From NCBI RefSeq assembly GCF_964355755.1, contig NC_092672.1:33662501-33726500 (forward strand): DNA of 64,000 bases. Direction: 5' to 3'. The stretch's first letter is position 1. Every line of letters starts with the position of its first letter. Positions 55,270 through 64,000 of the stretch are shown here, piece after piece. This DNA is from Antedon mediterranea (lineage: Eukaryota; Echinodermata; Crinoidea; Comatulida; Antedonidae). A program made the position numbers and the translations under genes. The notes below the pieces were generated by a model. That model saw nothing but the letters and a program-made list of their open reading frames with translations, was not told the origin of the DNA and ran no database searches.

Positions 55270-57330
55270 CAGCGTTGCCAGCGATAAAATTTAAATTATG
55301 CCGTATCCTGTCTCAAATAATGCCAGATTGGGAAAAATAATGCCAGATCCCCAAAATGTGGCCCTAAACAGCGCCACCAACGGTTTTATGTCTAATAAAC
55401 GTTTGTAAAACCCCAACTGACACAAAATAGGGCCTAAAATTGTATCCCCATGTCGTACAAAATTTATATTTTTAGTTTTGTGAGTAATAACTAATAATTC
55501 TAAATATCTGGGGTGCGAAAATGGTAATTGCAAATGACACCAACACCAACCCCCACCCCCCTACCCCACCCAAAAAAAAAAACCTGTTACACAGCCATGG
55601 AAATTTATAATTTTTGAACTGAAATATGAGAGCTGCTCGATGGCCGGGATCTGTGCACTTAATTTCAAATATGAAAGGATCTTAGCCCACCATAATTAGG
55701 AAATAGCAATTATAATTTAAAATAGGAAATAAAAAAAATTATTTTGAGTGTCTCCAGGACCTCAGCCCCACCATGGTTGATAAGAAAATTTGGACAAATA
55801 CCTACTCGATGGCCGGAAATGGCACTTAATTTAAAATATGAAAAAAAATATATTTATTAGTGTCTCTATGATCTTAGCCCACCATAGTTCGAAAATGGCA
55901 ATTATAATTTAAAATAGGAAATCAAAATATATATTAATTGTGTCTCCAGGACCTCGACCCCACCATGGTTGGGGCTGAGGTAAGAAAATATGAAAAAAAA
56001 TAGAGCTGCTCAATGGTCGGAAATGGCACTTAATTTCAAATATAAAATAAAAATATATTTATTAGTACCTCCAGGATCTTAGCCCATGATAGTTTTGAAA
56101 GTGCCAATTATAATTTAAAATAGGAAATAAACAAATATATTAAGTGTTTCTAGGACCTCAGCCCTACCATGGCATGGGGCTGAGGTAAAACAAATTGGAA
56201 AAATAGAGCTGCTAGATGGCCGGAAATGGCACTTAATTTAAAATATGAAATCAAAATATATTTATTAGTGTCTCTATGATCTTAGCCCACCATAGTTTGA
56301 AAATGGCAATTATAATTTAAAATAGGAAATCAAAATATATATTAATTGTGTCTCAAGGACCTCAACCCCACCATGGTTGGGGCTGAGGTAAGAAAATATG
56401 AAAAAAAATAGAGCTGCTCACTCAATGGACGGAAATGGCACTTAATTTCATATGTGAAATAAAAATATATTTATTAGTACCTCCAGGATCTTAGCCCACG
56501 ATAGTTTTGAAAGTGCCAATTATAATTTAAAATAGGAAATAAAAATATATATTAAGTGTTTCCAGGACCTCAGACCCACCATGGTTGGGGCTGAGGTAAA
56601 ACAAATTGGGAAAATAGAGCTGCTAGATGGCCGGAAATTGCACTTAATTTTATAAAAATGTATAAGAGTCCCTAGGACCTCGCCCCATCATGGTCACTGA
56701 GAGGTGAAGAACATTTGGAAATATAGGGTTGCTACGACGATGCAAATGGAACATAATTTGAAATATGGAAAACAAATTCTCTAGAAGAAATTCTTTTTAA
56801 AATTAGAGCTTCTAGTTACCGGAAATTGCCATTTTAAGGGTTGGGGTAGGGGTGTGGCCACTTATAATTATGAACTGAAAAAACAAAACCCCTTTCATAA
56901 TGTTTTCGTTCAATTGTCTCTATATCTGGGGATCCAATAACCTGCATGGTCTCTGAAATAGAGCAACATAATTGGCCAATAGCTAGCCTCTTCGGATTTG
57001 TTGTGCTGCCTATATCGCACACACGGTAGTTTTCGAGCAGCCTTCCTATCCGAAGAGTCGATGAAGTCCGGAACGAAAGGATGGAAGAACTATTGTACGG
57101 AAAACCCGAACAGATCTGTTTTTACGATATGATATTGTGTAAGGTGATGTATTAACAAAATATTTTATTTTTGTTCTGTGGTATATTATTTTTTGGGTTG
57201 TTCAAAAAACACAAAATTATGCCAGATTATGCTAAAAACGGCTAAATAATTCCGCGGCATTATGCCAGATGCCGTGGGCCTCCAAATAATGCCAAAAAGC
57301 ATAATAATGCCAGAAATGGCAACTATGGAA
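55270..57330. mobile_element. Possible element with 'atgccag' ends enclosing a satellite
   Basis: 'gttgccagcgataaa' plus repeated 'taatgccagat' at 55274-55350 is mirrored by 'aataatgccagaaatggcaac' at about 57300-57325. The ends show short inversion (gttgcca / tggcaac). The interior is the 200-bp satellite and flanks. Termini are weak, so this is inference. Confidence 0.4.
55630..56830. repeat. Higher-order satellite, about 205-bp monomers in 410-bp dimers
   Basis: 'gagctgct' starts at 56003, 56204, 56410 and 56616. Alternate monomers are most alike: 56003 and 56410 share 'ctcaatgg.cgg' and 'tattagtacctccagg', while 56204 and 56616 share 'gctagatggccgg'. Each monomer also has a 'cctcagccccaccatggttg' / 'ggggctgagg' stem. 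Divergence grows at both edges, as in arrays homogenised from the centre. Confidence 0.85.
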
Positions 57331-57363
57331 TAGAGTATGACAAGCCACAATCGGCTTTAGAAA

Positions 57364-57797
57364 GTCAAAGCAAAGAACTTATAACACAAGAATCTCCTGG
57401 TTCGTCCGAAGCGCGTAACAATTTCGAAAGGCATTGTGGGATAGAATAGAGCTATGGGTGGCGCCATTGTGAGCCATGGAGTAGGGCGCCCGCATCAAAT
57501 TAGAAAGTCAAAATCATAGAGGGGTTCTGCTAATGCTCTAGGGGGTATAGAGTAATTGACTGAGGAGTAGGGCGCCCGCATCAAATTAGAAAGTCAAAAT
57601 CATAGAGGGGATCTGCTAATACTCTAGGACGGGGGGAGGGGGTAGAGTAATTGACTTCCTAGTTTGGAGGGGACGCTGCTCCATGCTGTGAAATGGCGTC
57701 GCCCAGTTTGACCTTTTAACCCTGTACTTCCGATACTGTGTTTTGAATGCAAATTGAAGAACAGGAGATTCTTGTGTTATAAGTTCTTTGGTCAAAG
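57364..57797. mobile_element. hAT-like MITE, 420 bp
   Basis: The ends CAAAGAACTTATAACAC ... GTGTTATAAGTTCTTTG are a perfect 29-bp inverted repeat (57371-57399, 57762-57790). They are flanked by the direct repeat GTCAAAG (57364-57370, 57791-57797). CA...TG ends with a 7-8 bp duplication fit hAT-type non-autonomous elements. The interior has a duplicated segment (about 57480-57541 and 57560-57626: 'agtagggcgcccgcatcaaa' ... 'catagagggg'). Confidence 0.88.
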
Positions 57798-58374
57798 CAA
57801 AATACAAATAAAAACAATTATCCATCGAGTACAGTGCAATTTGATGTTAGCCTAATTTCAACACAACAATAATATTTATTAAAATATCTGTTTTTGTGCA
57901 AAATTCTTCAAGATATCGCGCATGAATTACCGAAAACAACTAAAACAAAATTTAAAAAATCTAAATACCGAAAACAAATTTTGTATAATATTTTTATTAA
58001 TGTCGCCCTCTATTGATGGGTGTTTCTAAAGCTAAGACCATACAGAGGCGCAAAAGTCATGGAAGACCCTAAGAAATGTAATGGTAGTGTGCACAAAATA
58101 CAACTCAAAATCGTACAAATTCAATGAACTACACCGTAGATTACATTTACTTACAAAATCTATAAACACATTTCGTTTTTAGTCTTTTCAAAAACAAAGC
58201 ATGATTTTACCAAACTTTGCGTTTTCGTCCCCGGTTTTCGTCTCACGTATTAAGTCAGTTAAGTAAGGATAAACACGTTATTTACTCGACTACAGTAATT
58301 TTACTGAATAGATTTTATTGTGAATCCTTTATAGTGAGCTTGTTTTAAGTATACTTTATATATATAGTCCCTAC

Positions 58375-59250
58375 CCAGTGGGCAAAAATTGGTTGAATTA
58401 ACGTTAATTCAACGTTATCTGCAAACGTTGAAATAACGTTGAAAAAGTGGTTGAAAATGAAAGTTTGCCTCAACGTAAATGTCAACGTTGAATCAACATA
58501 GAAATTATCAACGTTGAAACAACGTTAAAATAAGTAACGTTGAAATAACGTTGAAAAAATGGTTGAAAATGAAAGTTTGCCTCAACGTAAATGTCAACGT
58601 TGAATCAACATAGAAATTATCAACGTTGAAACAACGTTAAAATAAGTAACGTTGAAATAACGTTGAAAAAATGGTTGAAAATGAAAGTTTGCCTCAACTT
58701 AAATGTCAACGTTGAATCAACATAGAAATTATCAACGTTGAAACAACGTTAAAATAGGTAACGTTGAAATAACGTTGAAAAAATGGTTGAAAATGAAAGT
58801 TTGCCTCAACGTAAATGTCAACGTTGAATCAACATAGAAATTATCAACGTTGAAACAACGTTAAAATAGGTAACGTTGAAATAACGTTGAAAAAATGGTT
58901 GAAAATGAAAGTTTGCCTCAACGTAAATGTCAACGTTGAATCAACATAGAAATTATCAACGTTGAAACAACGTTAAAATAAGTAACGTTGAAATAACGTT
59001 GAAAAAATGGTTGAAAATGAAAGTTTGCCTCAACAAAAATGTCAACGTTGATTCAACATAGATTTTCAACGTTGAAACAACGTAAAAATGTCTACGTTGA
59101 AATTATCAATGTTGATTCAATGTTGAAATTATTAACGTTGAAACAACGTAATAATTAAGTTGAAATGAAAATTTGCATCAACGTAAATTTAAACATAGAT
59201 TTAACGTTGAAATTTGATTTGTTGAATTACTATATCCAATTTGAATCAAC
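58375..59250. repeat. 112-bp satellite rich in AACGTT
   Basis: 'gaaagtttgcc' recurs at 58459, 58571, 58683, 58795, 58907 and 59019, an exact 112-bp period. Each unit contains several AACGTTGAA words. The array begins with 'cccagtgggcaaaaattggt' and decays after 59050. Very high identity implies recent amplification. Confidence 0.95.
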
Positions 59251-60170
59251 GGTTTTAAAGTAGTTAGTAGTAAAGTTACTGTTACGTCGCAGAATCCATC
59301 AATAGAGACATTTTATAAATACTGTATATCTTACTAATCTTTAATTTCTATAAAAACATAAAATAACATTTAATCAGGTGTTATCAAATACTCAGGCAAA
59401 ATCCAAGCAACAATCAAATAATGTACGTCCTCACTGACAGTTCTCAGGTACCAATGTTAAGTATAAAAAATATACTAATAACCAGTTTGTAATATGTTTG
59501 CCAACTAACATGATTGAATAACTATAAATATTCGCTGATTACAGTAAAACACAATAAATACAACACACGTCACAGGTGCCTTGTGCTAATGTTGCAGAAG
59601 TCCAAATGATGGCAATAACACAATACTGTAATTGCATTGTTCCGATTAGTCAATAAACAGTTGCCTCGATTCCTGTGTTGACATTGTCCTATGCTTTCCA
59701 AAAGTGTGGCAATATTATTTTTCCAAACCTGAAACAAATTCAATCAAGTTATTGTAGTTTTAAACAAAAATAATACAGTAAAAAATTAATTGTTGAAAGA
59801 TTTATTGTCCCCAAAAAACATGAACAATGAAGATTAATACAATCATACTTTGAATACCTTGCCATTTTGCAATTTTAACAATTTAGATATTCACTTGCCG
59901 TAGAAAATAAACAAAAACAATAAAGATTTCACTTAACAAAAATACAAAATAAACAGTACATTTAACCAAAAACCAATTGTTTGTTTAAATTGTCCCCCTT
60001 TTAAGGTACAAATGCATTTTTTTAAATCTAATTTTTGGTCAAAGTGAACAACTCTATAGTGACGGCATATTCAACAAAACATTTTAAAAAAAATTGTTCA
60101 GTTCAATTATATCTGTAACACATTGTTCAAAAATCATACTGTACATAAACAAAAATTCAATTCAGAACAT
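59251..60170. other. Non-coding DNA between satellites, nothing recognised
   Basis: AT-rich, no supported gene. Confidence 0.4.
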
Positions 60171-61444
60171 CATTTCAGGGCATCATTTATAAGGAGCGCC
60201 TGCGCGACCGCGCTCCTCCGCGCTCCTCAACAGGCTTCGAGGAGAGCAATTTATCGCGCTCCTTAATTTTCAAAATAGAGCCTAGCTTTTGACAGTGTTG
60301 ATTTTTCTGTCAAGAGGCCTAAAAACACGTGGATTTTTAAAAGTTAAAACCAATCTAGGCCTAGGCTAATAATATATAAGCTAAGTTATAAAGCTACAAG
60401 CCTAATGGCAGTCCCTCGTTTTTAAGGATCGCGAGCGTGATCGCAATCAACAACCTTCGAAAAGGAGAGCAATTCATCGCGCTCCATCTCACACAGTGCG
60501 AGGTACCAACAAAGGGGATTCCCCTGCCTACCTGCGCGCATTCAAGGGCGAGTTTACTTCATCGCCTCATAGTGCAACCAGTACGGTGTCATAGAAACAC
60601 CTCCTTTACAGGAAGATCATGTCCCAACCAATAATTTTTCCCTTTATGTTTTTATGGAACGAGTTAATAAAATATATTTAATTTTAAAAGGAAACATTAA
60701 TATAGGAGGCCTAAATATAATGTTTATTATTTAAAAAAGCTTAGCTGCTGGTTGCTTTAATTATGTCATTTTGAAGATGGATTATTTCTTCGAAAGTTCT
60801 AACCAATTTTGGTCACTCAAATCCTCCTCAAAACACGTGCTGATGTGTGACGTCACCATCTTCTAGAAGCTCTTTCAGCCCTCCCCTATTATTGTGCGTG
60901 CGCCCATGTGTGACACATGTAAACACGATCAAATATCTTTCTTAATTATTTTAAAATGACACTTTGTAACTTGTTATCAATATTTTAATGGCTGTTGCAT
61001 GTTAGAATTGTATAATTTATGAATTGCAGGTAAATACTTTTCAGGTTTTCTGTCTGATTTCTAGGCCAACAAGCTAGGCTAGAAAAGCTAGGCTAAAGGC
61101 ATAATAGTTGGCCAGGACAGGATTCTCTAGGCTCCTGAAACCCAATCTACCCAGGCAGGCCATAAAAAAAAATTGGCTTGAGTTTTTTGTACTGTAGAAT
61201 AATACGATCCCCACGGAAAATATTGTGTGTAAAGGTGGGTGTGGGGGATTTTAGAGGAGAGGTAGTATACATTTGTTGTGCCCGGGGGGGGGGGGGGGGG
61301 GGCGACCATCCTTCAACTTCAACATAAATATTTGAGGAGAGCGATTTAAAATTTTTGCAAGGAGAGCGAATTGCTCTCCTCGGTGATTTGAGGAGAGCGA
61401 TTTGTTACTCTCCTGGGTTTTGCATACGTGATGCCCTGTCATTT
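60170..61444. mobile_element. hAT-like element, 1.26 kb
   Basis: The ends CAGGGCATCA (60176) and TGATGCCCTG (to 61438) are flanked by TCATTT on both sides (60170-60175, 61439-61444). Both arms contain a repeated 'ggagagcgattt' / 'gcgctcct' word. No transposase frame. Contains a run of 19 G at about 61284-61302. Confidence 0.8.
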
Positions 61445-61512
61445 CACACTTACACGTAAAATATGCAATCAATTCAATTTATGTAAATAATATTGCAACA
61501 CTGTATTAATAT

Positions 61513-62504
61513 TTACGCCGTGGTTAGGATTCCGGCACCGAAACTCAACTGCCCAGCGTTAGGGAATCCGACACGCTATTGCGCATGCCCAGAGCAAGGT
61601 AATCGGCGATTCTATTTTTGTCTACAACAGACCAAAGCGTGGTTCCCACTAGCGACGCAACACAAGGACGTAACGCAACGCAAGTAAATTGACCAATCAC
61701 AAGCGATGGCTTATTCGCTTGTGATTGCTAACTGTCTATAACTTCGCTTGTCATTGGTTAAAACGCTTGCGTTGCGTTTACGTCCTTGCGTTACGTTCTA
61801 GTGGGAACCAAGCTTTACAGCGATGGATCATTTTAATAGCTGCGCCACGGCGAACTAGCCGGCCTACATGCCTACTAATACTAGTAGGCCTACCAGCTAG
61901 ATCTGACCATTGGGCCTATTTATTTCGTAATTAAATTTGCTTCATTCATATATAAACTTTATATATTTATGAATTATAATTGCATGACTAGTTTTATTTT
62001 TTATGATTTTTCAAGTACAAAATAAAAGATTTCATATAACGCATTTATACTGTACATAACATCATGCAATCGTATACAAGTTGATTTGTTGACAGCAGCC
62101 GCCGTGCGGATGTGAAAAAAAAACAGAACTGTTCGGGAGAAGTCGGTGTCGCAACGCTACGCTACTCATTTTCGTACATTTCTTGAAATACGCAAGCTGA
62201 TTCTTATCAATATCATAATAATTATTTTAACGCGTGGCGTAATTATTAATTCATGTATGGCCTAGGCCAAGTTTCATCCATCGCTCTCTCCCCCGCGCGA
62301 CGACTAACTAGGCCACAGCAAAGATATCTTTGGCTACACAGTACATCCCTAGTTAACACTCCGACTCTCGGGTAATGTGGTGCGCGGTCTGTGGCACTAG
62401 TGCAAGCTATAATTACTTCGCTCTGGGCATGCGCAATTTAGCGTGTCGGATTCCCTAACGATGGGAAGTTGAGTTGCGGTGCCGGAATCCTAACCACGGC
62501 GTAA
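61513..62504. mobile_element. 1-kb fold-back element with about 84-bp inverted ends
   Basis: 61513-61596 and 62421-62504 are inverted with few mismatches (ttacgccgtggttaggattc; gcgcatgcccagag). It encloses another inverted element at 61632-61816 and unique sequence. No coding frame. Confidence 0.9.
61632..61816. mobile_element. 185-bp MITE nested in the fold-back
   Basis: The left 'aaagcgtggttcccactag' and right 'ctagtgggaaccaagcttt' are inverted. They are followed inward by inverted 'aaggacgtaacgcaacgcaag' and 'cttgcgttgcgtttacgtcc'-type arms. The same left end occurs at 13996 beside PHC. Confidence 0.88.
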
Positions 62505-63490
62505 TATTTATTCAATTCAATATTAAAGTTAAGAACTATAAATACCAACCTTTTGTATATAAAAATATTGATCATCCATTAGATTTTTCTCGTTTGATTC
62601 ACATAGAAAAGATTATAGGCCTACATGTACTTCATTATTTTGTACTCTAGCTAGGCATAAGCCTAAGGGCCTTAGCTAGGCCTACAATCTGAAATAAAGA
62701 AAGCGAGTAAGTTTAACAAATAGCCGTCCTAGGCTAGCAGCATGTGTTTGTATATTAACACTAATAATAGCATTAGCAGCTACTGTAGACAGCCTAGCAG
62801 AAAGCTAGCTAGGCCAACTAATTATATATTATAATGTTATATTTATGTATACTTTTGGATATTAAATAAAGAAAGCATTGAACTAAAAGGCCTAAAATAC
62901 ATACCATTTTATAACCATAATAAGTACAGTACTGTAGTTATCCTTGGCAAGGCAAATGTTTGCCCTTTGACATGCATAATACTAAATGCTTCCACTAGGC
63001 CTAGTGAGTGAATTCAGTTCATCAGTTTGGCAGCCTGCCTAGCCTACCAGGCTATAGCCTAGCTAGCTATGCATGTGTGGCCTACTAGACCAGAGGCTAT
63101 AAGCTATTGATAAGGGTAAAATAGTCAAGCTCAAAGCTTATAAATTAGTAGATTACAAATAAAAAAGATTGTTTTCCTACCTCAAAACATACTTATTTGA
63201 CAATTTCAATGACGAGCCTTTTTTTTCTACACACCACTTAAACTACTGTAGGCCTAGCCTACGTCGAAGTAACTGAAATTACTGACACCAGTTTCAAAAT
63301 TTTATCAATACGAAACTAACCAATGACAAGCTCGTATCTTATGAAATTTGATCTTGCATGAAAGGATCATTCAATTTTCAACACAACTTCTAGAACATTT
63401 TTGTATTATACAGAGACAATAATATTTGCCAATCTAAAATTCCTAAATAACCAATAATCATTTGTTTTACAATAAAGGATGATAAAATAA
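62505..63490. other. Non-coding DNA, nothing recognised
   Basis: Rich in 'aggcctagctagg' words; no gene supported. Confidence 0.4.
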
Positions 63491-63499
63491 ACCGCCAAC

Positions 63500-64000
63500 T
63501 GAAATCTAATGTTAATTTAACGTTGAAACATCAATGGCAACGCACTTAGTATTAAAAAATTTAAGTATTAAATATAATTTATCTTTAATTTAACGTTGAA
63601 AAACAAAAATAATAATTGTTTGAAAAAACAACATAATTTCAAGAGTTTTTCAACATTGAAAACATGTCATTTGAAAATGGCAACTGGATTTCAACGTTAA
63701 AATAACGTTGGAATAACATTGAAAAACAAAAAAAATAATTGTTTGAAAAAAATTATTAGTTAGAAATACAATGTTATTTCAACGTTGGATCAACATTGAT
63801 TAATTAACGTCAATTACTAGTTAGAAAGACAATGTTATTTCAACGTTGGAGCAACATTGATAAATTAACGTAAATTTCTTGTTAAAAATACAATGTTATT
63901 TCAACGTTGGATCAACATTGATAAATTAACGTAAATTACTAGTTAGAAATACAATGTTATCAACATTGATAAATTAACGTAAATTTCTAGTTAAAAATAC
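63500..64000. repeat. AACGTT satellite, 61-bp period, cut by window end
   Basis: 'atgttattt(c)' recurs at 63771, 63832, 63893 and 63954, an exact 61-bp period. The unit includes 'caacgttggatcaacattga' and 'aaattaacgtaaatt'. It shares the AACGTTGAA vocabulary of the 58375 array but is a different unit. Confidence 0.92.

Overview
This is a eukaryotic nuclear window. It is AT-rich, with spliced genes using GT-AG introns, LINE-type retrotransposons, many inverted-repeat DNA transposons and tRNA-derived SINEs. The recurring 'taggcctag/aggcctac' words and the gene content suggest a marine deuterostome, most plausibly an echinoderm (a crinoid would fit). That assignment is inference, because no mitochondrial or rRNA marker is present.

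Layout. 1-10.3 kb: gene-poor DNA with tandem duplications, minisatellites, two TA-associated MITEs, LINE tails and one doubtful exon. 10.38-13.66 kb (+): the 3' five exons of a Polyhomeotic (PHC) Polycomb gene, with FCS zinc finger and SAM domain. 14.7-34.7 kb and 37.5-47.4 kb: two direct copies of one segmental duplication. Each carries a minus-strand secreted protein gene of about 430 residues (rapunzel-like), the same flanking satellites and the same non-coding blocks. Copy 1 has gained a 13.8-kb insertion (19629-33461) and copy 2 a 3.8-kb insertion (42825-46641). Each copy preserves the empty site for the other's insertion, so both ends can be read directly. 48.67-52.24 kb (+): a complete eight-exon succinate dehydrogenase iron-sulfur subunit gene (SDHB). 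53.29-54.31 kb (-): a complete single-exon UBIAD1-like prenyltransferase, convergent with SDHB. 54.4-64 kb: nested inverted-repeat elements, a higher-order satellite and AACGTT-rich satellites.

The 13.8-kb insertion is a nest. It has 150-bp terminal inverted repeats and a 7-8 bp target duplication. It holds a 5.8-kb element with 43-bp perfect terminal repeats whose central frameshifted gene encodes a FEN/PIN-like nuclease domain and a Cys-rich tail. It also holds a roughly 100-bp satellite interrupted by a LINE, and that LINE is itself split by two further DNA elements, one with hAT transposase remnants. A second, stop-interrupted copy of the FEN-like gene lies at 35.27-36.54 kb, between the two segmental copies.

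How the genes relate. SDHB (complex II) and UBIAD1 (menaquinone-4/ubiquinone-type prenylation) both touch quinone chemistry, but their adjacency may be accidental. PHC is an unrelated chromatin gene. The most informative content is the transposon stratigraphy dated against the segmental duplication, and the FEN-like nuclease transposon.
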